Below, one piece after another: positions 35,301 to 44,578 of a stretch of DNA of 64,000 bases. The notes beneath the pieces were generated by a model. It searched no databases. It saw only the letters and a list, made by a program, of their open reading frames with translations, and was not told the DNA's origin. The DNA is from Kutzneria buriramensis. Its GTDB lineage: Bacteria > Actinomycetota > Actinomycetes > Mycobacteriales > Pseudonocardiaceae. The position numbers and the translations under genes were made by a program. Position 1 is the stretch's first letter. The number at the start of each line of letters is the position of its first letter. The stretch is from NCBI RefSeq assembly GCF_003387475.1, contig NZ_QUNO01000009.1, positions 248,001 through 312,000 on the forward strand, given 5' to 3'.

Positions 35301-35918
35301 ATGCGACCGTGGCTGTACACGCGCCTGTACGAGAAGGGCGCGCCGTGGGAGCGGTACGGCGTCGGGCAGGAGGTCATCGACCTGGTGGAGGGCGGCCGGG
35401 TCAGCCCGAAGACGCATCCGCGGGTGCTGGACCTGGGCTGCGGCACCGGCGCGACCACCGTCTACCTGGCCAAGCTGGGGTATGACGTGGTGGGCGTGGA
35501 CTTCACGCCGATCGCGTTGGAGCGGGCCGAGAAGCGTGCCGCGGACGAGGGCGTGGCGGACCGCTGCCGGTTCGTGCACGGCGACCTGACCGCGTCGCAG
35601 ATCCCCGACCTGACCGGGCCGTTCGACCTGCTGATCGACTACAGCACCATCGACGACGCCCGGCGGCCGCAGCGGCGGTTGATGGCCCGGACGGTGCAGC
35701 GCCTGAGCCGGCCCGGTTCGCTGTACTTCCTGTGGTGCTTCAGCGCCCGCAAGCGGGATCTGCCGCTGGTGGCGCGGGGGCGGATGTCCGCGTTGCTGCA
35801 CACCGTGATGCGGCCCGGTGAGGAGCGGGAGCTGTTCGGCCACTCGTTCGACATCGAACAGCTCCCGTCCCCGGCGCGTCCCGCGCACGCCAAGGTCTTC
35901 CTGCTCACCCGCCGTTGA
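35301..35918 (+). CDS. class I SAM-dependent methyltransferase
   Basis: A 205-residue methyltransferase with SAM motif I VLDLGCGTGATTVYLA and the acidic ribose-binding residue in VVGVDFTP. It is a small single-domain enzyme; O-, N- or C-methylation cannot be told apart. It follows the P450 by 12 bp with AGGGAGG as ribosome-binding site. The 3' end overlaps the convergent flavoprotein gene by 14 bp. Confidence 0.88.
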   Translation: MRPWLYTRLYEKGAPWERYGVGQEVIDLVEGGRVSPKTHPRVLDLGCGTGATTVYLAKLGYDVVGVDFTPIALERAEKRAADEGVADRCRFVHGDLTASQIPDLTGPFDLLIDYSTIDDARRPQRRLMARTVQRLSRPGSLYFLWCFSARKRDLPLVARGRMSALLHTVMRPGEERELFGHSFDIEQLPSPARPAHAKVFLLTRR

Positions 35919-37335
35919 GAATCTTCCGGAGCGCGTCGGCCGGGTCGTGCGACGACCCGGCCGACGTCCAGGCCACGAAGCCGTCCGGCCGGATCAGCAC
36001 CGACTCCGCGAACCCCGGGTCGGCCTTGACGCGCTTCACGCCCTCGATCTCCGGCCACTGCTTGGTGCTCACCAGCTGGAACTCGGTAGCATCCACTGTG
36101 GACACATTGTCGCCGATCCAGACGTGCGGCACCCGACCACCGGGTTGACCGTCCGGCTCTCGGAAATCGCCGTCCGGATAGGTGTATCCCAGCTGCACCA
36201 GGTGATCCGGCACGATCGTGGCGGCGGCGTTCGCCTCTTCCTCACGGCCCACCCGCGGTCGGTCCTTGGACCGCGCAACCGCTTGCTGCATGGTGTGGAC
36301 GCCCACCGGCCTGCGCTCGGCCTCGTAGCCGTCGAGCAGCTTGGGATCGGCACCCTTGGTGACCAGCGCCAGCCGCCAGGCGAGGTTGTGCACGTCCTGG
36401 ATGCCCGTGTTGGAGCCGAAAGCGCCGCTGGGCGGCATCACGTGCGCCGCGTCGCCGGCCAGGAACGCCCGGCCGTGCCGATATGTGTCCGCGACCCGGC
36501 CCGCCGCCTCCCACTCCAGGACCTGCACGATTTCCACGTCCAGGTCCGGGATGCCGGCCGCGGCGCGAACCAGCTCCGCGCAGCGCCGCTCGTCGAACTG
36601 CTCCGGCGACTGGCCCTTGTCCGGGAAGTACGGCACGTGCAGCAGCCAGCGGTGGGCGTTGTCCACCGGCGCCAGCGCGGCGCGGACCTCGGCATTGTTC
36701 ACGTAGGCAAGGATGAACCGGCGATCGCCGAGCGCCTCCCGGAGATCGGCCTTGAAGTACACGCTGATCGTCCGGCTCAGGGTGCCCGGGCCCGAACTCG
36801 TGATGCCCCAACGCTCCCGCAGCCGGCTGTGCGCGCCGTCCGCGACGATCAGGCAGTCCGCACGGATCTGGCCAGTCGAAAGTGTCGCCACCGCGCCACT
36901 CTCGTCCTCGACGACGTCCAGCACCTCGGTGCCGAACCGGATGTCGGCGCCCAGCTCGACCGCTCGCTTGGCCAGCAGCGGCTCCACCTCGTCCTGGTCA
37001 CACAGGCACCAGCCGGTCGGGCTGACCTCCGCGCCACCGGACATGTACTCCTGCCGGAACGGCGCAAGTTCCTTGCCGGACAGCGACTCCAGCACCGCGA
37101 AACCGTTGTTGGCGGCCAGCGTCCGCGCCGAGTCGGTGCCGCGGATCGCGTCCTCCAGGCCGACCTGCCGGTACAGCTCCATGGTGCGGATGTTCAGTCC
37201 TCGGGCCTTGGGGTGCAGCGAGGTGGTCGGCCGGCGCTCGGCCAGCACCACGTCGACGCCTTGGTGGGCGAGAAACACGGCGGCGGACAGGCCGACCAGG
37301 CCCCCACCGACGACGAGCACGGACGTGCGCTCCAC
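35905..37335 (-). CDS. class A FAD-dependent aromatic monooxygenase
   Basis: A 476-residue flavoprotein with VLVVGGGLVGLSAAVFLA (FAD loop), LIVADGAHSRLRE (DG motif) and RAFLAGDAAHVMPPSG (GD motif). Enzymes of this type hydroxylate polycyclic aromatic polyketides or carry out Baeyer-Villiger chemistry. I chose the GTG at 37335 because AGGAGG lies 4 bp upstream; an ATG at 37356 has no such site. It is monocistronic, divergent from a glycosyltransferase, with a SARP-type repeat in the spacer. Confidence 0.9.
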   Translation of the reverse strand: MERTSVLVVGGGLVGLSAAVFLAHQGVDVVLAERRPTTSLHPKARGLNIRTMELYRQVGLEDAIRGTDSARTLAANNGFAVLESLSGKELAPFRQEYMSGGAEVSPTGWCLCDQDEVEPLLAKRAVELGADIRFGTEVLDVVEDESGAVATLSTGQIRADCLIVADGAHSRLRERWGITSSGPGTLSRTISVYFKADLREALGDRRFILAYVNNAEVRAALAPVDNAHRWLLHVPYFPDKGQSPEQFDERRCAELVRAAAGIPDLDVEIVQVLEWEAAGRVADTYRHGRAFLAGDAAHVMPPSGAFGSNTGIQDVHNLAWRLALVTKGADPKLLDGYEAERRPVGVHTMQQAVARSKDRPRVGREEEANAAATIVPDHLVQLGYTYPDGDFREPDGQPGGRVPHVWIGDNVSTVDATEFQLVSTKQWPEIEGVKRVKADPGFAESVLIRPDGFVAWTSAGSSHDPADALRKILNGG

Positions 37336-37396
37336 GAGACCTCCTGGGTCGGACATACGGTCGGCCCCGAGTTTTTCGGTCTCGGCTCGCAGGGTT

Positions 37397-37414
37397 CTGG
37401 AACCGACCTGGACG
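37397..37414 (+). promoter_or_regulatory. SARP-type direct repeat, CTGGAAC-N4-CTGGACG
   Basis: Heptamers at 37397 and 37408 (11-bp period), 48 bp upstream of the glycosyltransferase start and oriented toward it. Confidence 0.55.
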
Positions 37415-37420
37415 AGCGCG

Positions 37421-37438
37421 CTTCCAGCGAGATGCCAG
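37421..37438 (-). promoter_or_regulatory. opposing SARP-type direct repeat, CTGGCAT-N4-CTGGAAG
   Basis: On the minus strand heptamers start at 37438 and 37427 (11-bp period), facing the flavoprotein gene. This spacer therefore holds two opposing boxes, one pointing toward each divergent gene. Confidence 0.5.
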
Positions 37439-37461
37439 GCACGGCCCCGATGCTGGGTCGC

Positions 37462-38625
37462 ATGCGCGTGCTGTTCACCAGTCTGGTCAGTCCCGGCCAC
37501 TTGCGTCCGATGGTGCCGCTGGCGTGGGCGCTGCGCGCCGGCGGTCACGACGTCGCCGTCGCGAGCGCGCCCAACATGACCAAGTGGGCCCAGTCCGTCG
37601 GCCTCTGGTCGGTTCCGTTCGGCGAGATCGTCGATCCCATCGCCTCGATGCGCAAACGTATGCCCAAGGACACCAAGGCGTACGTCGACCAGTTCCACGG
37701 CCGTCCCAGCGCCGAACGGCACCACGCCACCGGCCGCCGCCTGGGCGCGATGGCCGGTCGCAATGTCGACGAGCTGCTGGCCTTCGCCCGTGCCTGGCGG
37801 CCCGATGTCGTTGTGTACGAACCCATGGAGCTCACCGGCCGCGTCGTCGCCGCCGTGCTGGGCGTTCCGTCCGTGCAACACCGTTGGGGCGTCGATCACC
37901 TGACGGCGTACAACGCGGGTGCCGTCGAGGGCCTCGTCGACACTCTCGCCCGCTTCGACCTTGCTGGAGTTTCGCCGGCCGTGGTGATCGACCCGTGCCC
38001 GACCAGCCTGCAACTGCCGGATGTCCGTCCCGGCTGGCCCATGCGTTACGTACCGTTCAACGGCGCTGCGGACGTTCCGTCCTGGGTGTTGTCTCCGGCT
38101 TCTCGGAGCCGGGTCTGTGTGACTTTCGGCAACGACAGCCTGCAACTCGGCTCCGCCGGCACCCTCACCGCCACCCTGGCCGCTCTCGGCGACTTCGACA
38201 TCGACGTGCTCGCCACGGTGCCCGCCCAGTACCAGTCGATGTTCCCCTCGCTACCACCCAATGTGGAGCTCATCGACTCCGTTCCCATCGGCATGTTCCT
38301 GCACACCTGTGACCTCGTCGTGCACCACGGCGGCAGCGGGAGCTCGTTCTCCGCCCTGGAGGCCGGCTGCCCGCAGCTCGTGCTGGCCCAGCCCGACGGT
38401 TTCGAGTACGGCGACGCCATCGAACGCGTCGGCGCCGGGCACCTGCTGGAGTTCGCCGAGGAGCAGCGGGATTCGTCCGTCATCGCGGATCGGGTGCAGA
38501 AGGTCCTGGGCCAGGCCACCTATCGCGAGGCCGCTGTGGAGTTGGCGGCGGAAACCCGTCGCCGGCCGTCCCCCGTCGCCGTTGCGGCCCAGCTGGCGGC
38601 CTTCGTCGAGGAGGCACGCCGATGA
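37462..38625 (+). CDS. GT1-family glycosyltransferase
   Basis: A 387-residue GT-B enzyme. The N-terminus is VLFTSLVSPGHLRPMVPLAW and the donor motif VVHHGGSGSSFSA is intact. It is close in layout to the enzyme at 17100. The ATG at 37462 gives the canonical N-terminus; an ATG four codons earlier is possible. It is followed by another glycosyltransferase after 40 bp. Confidence 0.9.
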   Translation: MRVLFTSLVSPGHLRPMVPLAWALRAGGHDVAVASAPNMTKWAQSVGLWSVPFGEIVDPIASMRKRMPKDTKAYVDQFHGRPSAERHHATGRRLGAMAGRNVDELLAFARAWRPDVVVYEPMELTGRVVAAVLGVPSVQHRWGVDHLTAYNAGAVEGLVDTLARFDLAGVSPAVVIDPCPTSLQLPDVRPGWPMRYVPFNGAADVPSWVLSPASRSRVCVTFGNDSLQLGSAGTLTATLAALGDFDIDVLATVPAQYQSMFPSLPPNVELIDSVPIGMFLHTCDLVVHHGGSGSSFSALEAGCPQLVLAQPDGFEYGDAIERVGAGHLLEFAEEQRDSSVIADRVQKVLGQATYREAAVELAAETRRRPSPVAVAAQLAAFVEEARR

Positions 38626-38665
38626 TCAGCCCCACTGGTTTCCGTCCTGGGCCGGAGGTCCGCTG

Positions 38666-39874
38666 ATGCGCGTCCTGTTCGGGCTGCCGCCGATGGCCGG
38701 TCACGCCCGCTCCATCGCCCCACTGGCCGCCGCGCTGCGTTCCGCCGGCCATGACATCGTCGCCGTCGGACGGCCCAACGTCGTGCCCGGCATCCTGTCC
38801 CGGCACATCCCCGCCTTTCCCGTGGGACAGCCGGTGGATGTCGTCGGGGGCATCCTCAAGGCCCTGCCCGCCGGCTCGTCCGTGCAGGAGATGTGGGGTC
38901 GGTCCGACGGTCCCGAGCACCTGGTCGGCGTCGCCCATCACTACGTCGCCTACGCCGAGGAGGTCCTCGACGAGGTGCTGGACTTCACCCGCGCCTGGCG
39001 TCCCGATGTCGTCGTCTACGACCCCCTGGACTTCGCCGCCCGCATCGCCGCCGCCGAGCTCGGCGTGCCCACGGTCCGCCACCGCTGGGCGACCGACCCG
39101 TACGGGACGATCACCGAGTCCGAGGCCCTTGCCCGCCTGGGCTCTCTGGAACCGGCGCTGGTCCTCGACCCGTGCCCGCCCAGCCTGCAACTTCCCGGTG
39201 TCGCCCCCGGCATGCCCGTCCGCTACGTCCAGGACAACGGCGTCGGAGTCGTGCCGCCGTGGACCCTGGTTCCCCCGTCCCGGCCCACCGTCTGCGTCTG
39301 CCCCGGCACCGAGGCCCTCACCCTCGGCGGCGCCCCCGGCTTCCGCAACGCCCTGCTGGCCCTCGCCCAGCTCGACGTCGACGTCATCGCCGCCGTCAAC
39401 GCCGCCAACCTCGACCTGCTCGGCCCCCTGCCCGCCAGCATCCGGGTCGTCGACATGGTGCCCTTGCACATGTTCCTGCACCACTGCACCGCCATCGTCC
39501 ACCACGGCGGCGCCGGCTGCCTGCTCACGTCCATCGCCGCCGGCCTCCCCCAGCTCGTGCTGCCCGTCATCGCCGACCAGTACGCCAACGGCGACCAGAT
39601 CGCCGCCTACGGCGCCGGGCTCACCCTGTCCACCATGGTCGAGCAGCGGGACCCCGAGGCCGTCGCCACCGCCGTCAAACGGTTGATCACCGACGACTCC
39701 CTCACCGCCCGCGCCCTCACCCTCCGTGCCGAGCACGAGTCTCAACCCGATGTCTTCGACTCCGTCGCCGCCCTGGCCCAGGTCGCGCACCACAACCCGC
39801 GCACACGCCTGTCCGCCGACGGAAATCCGCCGCACGGACGGGCGCCCGCTCAACCCCAGACCCGAGCCTGCTAG
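38666..39874 (+). CDS. GT1-family glycosyltransferase
   Basis: A 402-residue GT-B enzyme (VLFGLPPMAGHARSIAPLAA at the N-terminus; donor motif VHHGGAGCLLTS). CGGAGG precedes the ATG. The C-terminal ~25 residues (Pro/Arg-rich, ending in Cys) extend beyond the usual family end and overlap the convergent lectin gene by 4 bp. It probably works in series with the preceding transferase. Confidence 0.9.
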   Translation: MRVLFGLPPMAGHARSIAPLAAALRSAGHDIVAVGRPNVVPGILSRHIPAFPVGQPVDVVGGILKALPAGSSVQEMWGRSDGPEHLVGVAHHYVAYAEEVLDEVLDFTRAWRPDVVVYDPLDFAARIAAAELGVPTVRHRWATDPYGTITESEALARLGSLEPALVLDPCPPSLQLPGVAPGMPVRYVQDNGVGVVPPWTLVPPSRPTVCVCPGTEALTLGGAPGFRNALLALAQLDVDVIAAVNAANLDLLGPLPASIRVVDMVPLHMFLHHCTAIVHHGGAGCLLTSIAAGLPQLVLPVIADQYANGDQIAAYGAGLTLSTMVEQRDPEAVATAVKRLITDDSLTARALTLRAEHESQPDVFDSVAALAQVAHHNPRTRLSADGNPPHGRAPAQPQTRAC

Positions 39875-40353
39875 TTGCTGTGACCGGTACCCGTGGACCA
39901 GATGGCATGGCCCGCGAGGTCGTAGAGGACGAGGTTGCCGTCGCTCTGGAACTTGAGCTGAGCACCGGAGCCCGTGGTAGCCGACTCCCAGACCCCACGG
40001 CCGAAGCCGTCGTAGATGACGAAGTTGCCGTCGCTCTGGAAGACGGCGGACTTGCCGAGGAACTGGGTGCGGGAGTCCCACAGGGCGACGCCGGCCTGCG
40101 AGTAGACGACGAGGTTCCCGTCGGACTGGAACACGAGCGTGCCGGCGGGGGTGCTGTAGAGCTTGTTCACCTCCAGGCTCGAGTTCCAGTTGAACACGAA
40201 CTCCTGCTGGAAGTCCGCGGGCGCGGCGACGACGGCGCCGTGACGCGGCTGCGTCGCGGCGGACGCCGGCGCGGCCGTCACGAGCGCGGTCGCGGCGCCG
40301 AGTGACACGGCGACTGCCGCGATCCGCATGGTCCTTGATTCGATCTTCGACAC
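39871..40353 (-). CDS. secreted bulb-type (B-lectin) mannose-binding-like protein
   Basis: A 160-residue protein with a signal peptide (MRIAAVAVSLGAATALVTAA ending ASA near residue 33) and a beta-prism lectin domain that contains the three QxDxNxVxY sugar-binding motifs intact (QSDGNLVVY, QSDGNFVIY, QSDGNLVLY). Such lectins bind mannose or related sugars outside the cell. The GTG at 40353 follows GGGGAG. It is convergent with the glycosyltransferase pair. Whether it serves the glycosylated product or is unrelated is unknown. Confidence 0.88.
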   Translation of the reverse strand: MSKIESRTMRIAAVAVSLGAATALVTAAPASAATQPRHGAVVAAPADFQQEFVFNWNSSLEVNKLYSTPAGTLVFQSDGNLVVYSQAGVALWDSRTQFLGKSAVFQSDGNFVIYDGFGRGVWESATTGSGAQLKFQSDGNLVLYDLAGHAIWSTGTGHSN

Positions 40354-40557
40354 GGCTGACTTCTCCCCTGTCGACTACATGACGTCCCCACTATCGGCAG
40401 CCACCACGCGCACCAGCTGTCAACGACGGTGATTCGAGCGCGATCGGGCGGGAGTTCGGGCACTCGACGGAGCCCGGACTCGACATCAAGCCTCGCCCAA
40501 TTCTGCGCGCCCACGGCCCACCCGCTCCCATACTGACCACACCAGAGAGGGGGCGAC

Positions 40558-41331
40558 ATGCGTGGGGAGCGACTGAACGACGGGCTCAGCGTGGCGGCGG
40601 TGGGCCAGGGCGAGCCGCTGGTGACCCTGCCGGGTCTGGGCACCGGCGCGGACCTGTCGGTCAAGGTCCCATCCACGACGGCGTTCTTCGCGAACATCCT
40701 GGCAGCCGGCTACAAGCGCCGGGTGCACGTGATCAACCGGCCGGTCACGGTACCGGCGAACACAACGCTCCCCGACCTGGCCGGCTGGCACGCGGAGGCG
40801 CTGCGGGGGCGGTTCAACGGGCCGGTGGACGTGATGGGAACCTCCGGCGGCGGGGCGACCGCCCTGCAACTGGCCATCGACCACCCGGACGTGGTGCGAC
40901 GCCTGATCCTCTGCACGATCGCGAGCCGCCCGGGCGATCACGGCAGAGAACGACTCCTGAACCTGATCCGAGCCGAGCAGCGAGGCCGCCGCGATCCGTG
41001 GGCGGCGAGCGGGCTGGTCACGCGGGGACCACTGCGGTTGCTGACGTTCGCGGCGTACGCGTTCGGCGCCAGGGGCAAGCGGGCGCAGGGTGAAACCTCA
41101 TTGGTCGAAGCCATCCAGGACTGGGACGTCACCGACCGCCTCGGCGAAGTCAGCGCGCCAACGCTGCTGATCGCCGGCGGCAGGGACGAGATCATCCCGG
41201 CCGAATTCGCCCGCGCCACCGCGGCCGGCATCGCACAAGCACAGCTGCTGATGATCGAGCGGGGCGATCACGTGACGACGATGTTCGACCGCCGCGTGTC
41301 ACCGGCGATCCGAGAATTCCTGAACGGCTGA
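40558..41331 (+). CDS. alpha/beta-hydrolase
   Basis: A 257-residue hydrolase with nucleophile Ser in VMGTSGGGATALQ, acid Asp in IAGGRDEIIP and His in ERGDHVTTM. GAGAGGGGG precedes the ATG. It could remove an acyl group or close a ring. The 3' end overlaps the convergent ketoreductase gene by 33 bp. The substrate is unknown. Confidence 0.85.
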   Translation: MRGERLNDGLSVAAVGQGEPLVTLPGLGTGADLSVKVPSTTAFFANILAAGYKRRVHVINRPVTVPANTTLPDLAGWHAEALRGRFNGPVDVMGTSGGGATALQLAIDHPDVVRRLILCTIASRPGDHGRERLLNLIRAEQRGRRDPWAASGLVTRGPLRLLTFAAYAFGARGKRAQGETSLVEAIQDWDVTDRLGEVSAPTLLIAGGRDEIIPAEFARATAAGIAQAQLLMIERGDHVTTMFDRRVSPAIREFLNG

Positions 41332-42237
41332 CACCAACGCGGCTTGGCGGAGGACTTCGCCATGGGCATGCTCGCCGGTGCGGACGACACGGGCGAAGTC
41401 CTCGACCATGTTGCGGAACTGGTCGTCCGCGGGCAGTTCCAGCCGCGAATTCCCACTGGGCTGCTCCACCAACACGTTCGGGGCCATCCCGGCCGGCGTG
41501 GTGAACGCACGGTCGACGGTGATCCGCCCGTGCGAACCCCACAGCGAGTACGAGCACTGGTAACCGTGCTGCATCCCATACGCCAGCCGGCCGATTCGAC
41601 CGTCACCTTCGACAAGAACCGCACCGCCGACATCGACGCCATCCACAGTGGACACGGCGCCCGCCACCGAGACGTCACCAAGGAAGAACTGGGCCGCCCG
41701 CAACGGATAAACGCCGAGGTCGAGCAGCGCGCCGCCGCCAAGAGACGAAGAATACCGGATGTTGTCCGCCGGCAGGCCAGGAATGCCGAACACCGCGGAG
41801 AACTCCCGCACCGCACCGATCCGCCCGCTGGCGACAACCTCGGCGACGGCCCGGTGCTGACTGTGGTGCAGGAACATGAATCCCTCCACCACGACCACAC
41901 CGCACGTCTCAGCCAGCTCCACCAGCGATCGAGCCTCGGCCAGCGACGGCGCCAGGGGCTTCTCCACCAGCAAATGCTTGCCGGCCTTGACCGCCTCGAC
42001 CGCCCACGGCACGTGCAGGGCGTTCGGCAACGGTATGTAGACGGCGTCCACATCGGACCGTTCGAGCAAGGACTCATAGCCGACAACGGCGTCACACTCG
42101 AACCGCCGAGCGAACTTGCCAGCCTTGTCCGCATCCCGACTGGCAACGGCGGCAACCCGAATCCCCGAGGCGCGCTCCACCGCCGGCAACACCATGCGCC
42201 ACGCGATGTCGGCGCACCCCAGCACGCCGAGGTTCAC
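41299..42237 (-). CDS. NDP-hexose 3-ketoreductase (Gfo/Idh/MocA family, SpnN-like)
   Basis: A 312-residue oxidoreductase with GVLGCADIAWRMVLPAV (cofactor loop) and HLLVEKPLAPS (catalytic Lys in EKP). This family reduces the 3-keto group formed by NDP-hexose 2,3-dehydratase, giving 2-deoxy-4-ketohexoses. The GTG at 42237 overlaps the 2,3-dehydratase stop (GTGA), a classic functional pair. Confidence 0.9.
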   Translation of the reverse strand: MNLGVLGCADIAWRMVLPAVERASGIRVAAVASRDADKAGKFARRFECDAVVGYESLLERSDVDAVYIPLPNALHVPWAVEAVKAGKHLLVEKPLAPSLAEARSLVELAETCGVVVVEGFMFLHHSQHRAVAEVVASGRIGAVREFSAVFGIPGLPADNIRYSSSLGGGALLDLGVYPLRAAQFFLGDVSVAGAVSTVDGVDVGGAVLVEGDGRIGRLAYGMQHGYQCSYSLWGSHGRITVDRAFTTPAGMAPNVLVEQPSGNSRLELPADDQFRNMVEDFARVVRTGEHAHGEVLRQAALVSAVQEFSDRR

Positions 42238-43637
42238 CACAGCGAGGCCAGGCAGGTCAGCAGGGTCCGTGCCTCCACGTTGACGCAGTTGCTCAGGGAC
42301 GCGAGCTTGCGGAGCTGGTACGGCGTCACCCACCGGTAGTTCTTGCCCTCGTCGTCGGGGAAGTCGTCACCGGCCTCGACGATCATGTACCGGTTCTCCC
42401 GGTTCAGGAACCGGCCACCCTCCTCGGAGTGCAGGACGCTGTAGCGCGCCGGCGCCTCGAGGACGTACTCCAGGTACGGCGGCCACACCGACCGCGGCAG
42501 GTTGCGGTAGTCCGCATTGACGCAGTGGACGGTCGGGGCGACCTCGAAGAAGTCGAACAGGCCCGGCTGTGGCTTGCCCTGCACCAGAATGTGCGGCACG
42601 CCGTCGATGTGCCGCATCACGAACGCGGCGATGCCCGGCCGCGCCGGGGTGAGCATCGGCTGCGTCCAGCTGACGACCTCGCGCGTCTCGGCCTGCACGG
42701 AGACCGCGACCACGCTGAAGAACTTGCCCTCCACGTGGGAGATCTCGTACTCGGTGCGCTTCCAGTCGGCGACCTCGCGCAGCGGCATCCGCTCGGCGGT
42801 CATCTCGTAGTGGCACTTCAAGCCGGTGAGCCAGCTCAGCAGCTCGTCGAAACCGTACCGCGCCGGGACATTCACCGACAGGGCGGTGCGCAGAGTGGAC
42901 TGATCGTCGTCCTCGGTGGACATCGGCAGCGTGGACAGCACCGTGCGGATGTCCATGTTGACGGTGCTGTCCCTGGCCAGGAAACGGTTGATCTGGGCCA
43001 GGGTCAGCCAGCGGAAGTCCTCGTGCTCCTCGACGTCCCCGGTGACCTCGACGACCATGTTCCGGTTCCGCTTGTGGTAGAAGCTGTCGCCCTGCTCGGA
43101 CTGGAGCACGTCGGTGATCACCCGCCCGCGGCCCGGCCCGGCGAAGTGCTCGAAGTAGCGGATCTTCGCGCCCTGGTGCACCCGGGTGAAGTTGCTGCGG
43201 GTGGCCTGCACGGTCGGGCTGAGCTCGATGGTGTGCGGGTTGCCGGGCTCCATCTTGGCCTGCACGAGGAAGTGCGGCACGCCGTCGATCTCCCGCACGA
43301 GCAGGCCCAGCAGGCCGTTCTCGGGCTGGTTGATGATCGGCTGCTGCCAGGCGTGCACGGGCCCGAACTGGCTCGTCACGGTCAGGCCCTGGATGGCGAA
43401 GAACCGGCCGCTGTCGTGCGCGAGATCGCCGGTGGACGCGGCGAACGACCACTTGTCCAGCTCGCCGAACGCGATCCGGTCCACCGCGAACTGGTTCACG
43501 ACCTTGCGGCGGCGCAGCCACGCGACGACCTCCTCGTCGGAGATCAGCGACCCGGTCGCCTCCGCCGAGCGCGCGAACCGGGCGCCGTCGTGCTGTCGCA
43601 GGCCGCCGAGCCGGCCTGGTCCCAGTCGTCGGTCCAT
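42234..43637 (-). CDS. NDP-hexose 2,3-dehydratase (SpnO/TylX3/EvaA-like)
   Basis: A 467-residue protein with the internal duplication typical of the family (GVPHFLVQAKMEPG in the first half, GVPHILVQGKPQPG in the second). It removes the C2 hydroxyl of NDP-4-keto-6-deoxyglucose, starting 2-deoxygenation. It is coupled to the 3-ketoreductase. Its presence shows that at least one 2-deoxysugar is made. Confidence 0.92.
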   Translation of the reverse strand: MDRRLGPGRLGGLRQHDGARFARSAEATGSLISDEEVVAWLRRRKVVNQFAVDRIAFGELDKWSFAASTGDLAHDSGRFFAIQGLTVTSQFGPVHAWQQPIINQPENGLLGLLVREIDGVPHFLVQAKMEPGNPHTIELSPTVQATRSNFTRVHQGAKIRYFEHFAGPGRGRVITDVLQSEQGDSFYHKRNRNMVVEVTGDVEEHEDFRWLTLAQINRFLARDSTVNMDIRTVLSTLPMSTEDDDQSTLRTALSVNVPARYGFDELLSWLTGLKCHYEMTAERMPLREVADWKRTEYEISHVEGKFFSVVAVSVQAETREVVSWTQPMLTPARPGIAAFVMRHIDGVPHILVQGKPQPGLFDFFEVAPTVHCVNADYRNLPRSVWPPYLEYVLEAPARYSVLHSEEGGRFLNRENRYMIVEAGDDFPDDEGKNYRWVTPYQLRKLASLSNCVNVEARTLLTCLASLW

Positions 43638-43689
43638 CTCTCACCCCGAAGTGGTCGAAGAACTCGCAGCGACACCAGTGTCGACCGGC

Positions 43690-43707
43690 CCGGTCGACGA
43701 TCGGTCG
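43690..43707 (+). promoter_or_regulatory. degenerate direct repeat, CCGGTCG-N4-TCGGTCG
   Basis: Heptamers at 43690 and 43701 (11-bp period) in the spacer between the divergent 2,3-dehydratase and SDR genes. They share the GGTCG core but not the CTGG of the other boxes, so this is a weaker candidate site. Confidence 0.35.
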
Positions 43708-43786
43708 AAACGGGACGGGCGAGCGCGCTGCGACCGGCCGACCACCGGCGCCGGAGATCCTGCGTGCACCGGAGAAGGAGGACACC

Positions 43787-44578
43787 GTGAAGGCGACTTA
43801 CCGTTCGGCCCTGGTCACCGGCGCGTCCGGCGGCATCGGCGAGATCTTCGCCCGCCAGCTGGCGGCGGTCGGCTGTGACCTGGTGCTGGTGGCCCGCCGG
43901 GCCGAGCCGATGGAGAAGCTGGCCGCCGGCCTGGCGGAGCGGCACGGCGTGCACGTCGAGGTGATCGCCGCCGACCTGACCGTGGACGGCGATCTCGAAC
44001 GGGTGGCGCGGCGGCTGGCCGATCCGGAGCGGCCGATCGAGCTGCTGGTGAACAACGCCGGCGCGGGATCCCGGCCGCCGCGGCCGTTCCACCAGCAGGA
44101 TCCGGCCGGCGAGGAGGTCAAGGTGGCGCTGAACGTGATCGCGCCGCTGCGGCTGACCCGCGCCGCGCTGCCCGGCATGGTCGCGCGTGATCACGGTGGC
44201 GTGCTCACGGTGTCGTCGATCGCCGCGTACTGGCCGCAGCCCCACGGCGCGACTTATGCCGCCACCAAGGCGTTTCTGAGCTCCTTCGGCGACACACTGG
44301 CGTGTGAGCTGGCCGGCACGAACGTGCACGTCACGACCGTGGTGCCGGGATTCACCAAGCGCGGCAACGGGGTCGCGAAGGGCGGCCCGAAGAGCTTCAC
44401 GCTGCCGGAGTTCGCCTGGCTGGAGCGGGAAGACGTGGCCGCGCAAGGGCTTGCCGCGGTGCACGCGGGCGTGCCGATCTGCATTCCGGGCGCCACCTAT
44501 CAGGCGGCGCTCGGCCTCACGCGTCTGCTCCCACGGTCAGTGCTGCGCGACCTTTTCCGCCGCGTCTGGGGCAGCTGA
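43787..44578 (+). CDS. short-chain dehydrogenase
   Basis: A 263-residue SDR (VTGASGGIGEIFARQLA, NNAGAGS, SSIAAYWPQPHGATYAATKAF). The C-terminal region is longer than in FabG-like enzymes and resembles DltE-type SDRs. GAAGGAGG precedes the GTG. The 3' end overlaps the convergent amidohydrolase gene by 42 bp. Reduction of a sugar ketone or an aglycone carbonyl is possible. Confidence 0.82.
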   Translation: MKATYRSALVTGASGGIGEIFARQLAAVGCDLVLVARRAEPMEKLAAGLAERHGVHVEVIAADLTVDGDLERVARRLADPERPIELLVNNAGAGSRPPRPFHQQDPAGEEVKVALNVIAPLRLTRAALPGMVARDHGGVLTVSSIAAYWPQPHGATYAATKAFLSSFGDTLACELAGTNVHVTTVVPGFTKRGNGVAKGGPKSFTLPEFAWLEREDVAAQGLAAVHAGVPICIPGATYQAALGLTRLLPRSVLRDLFRRVWGS

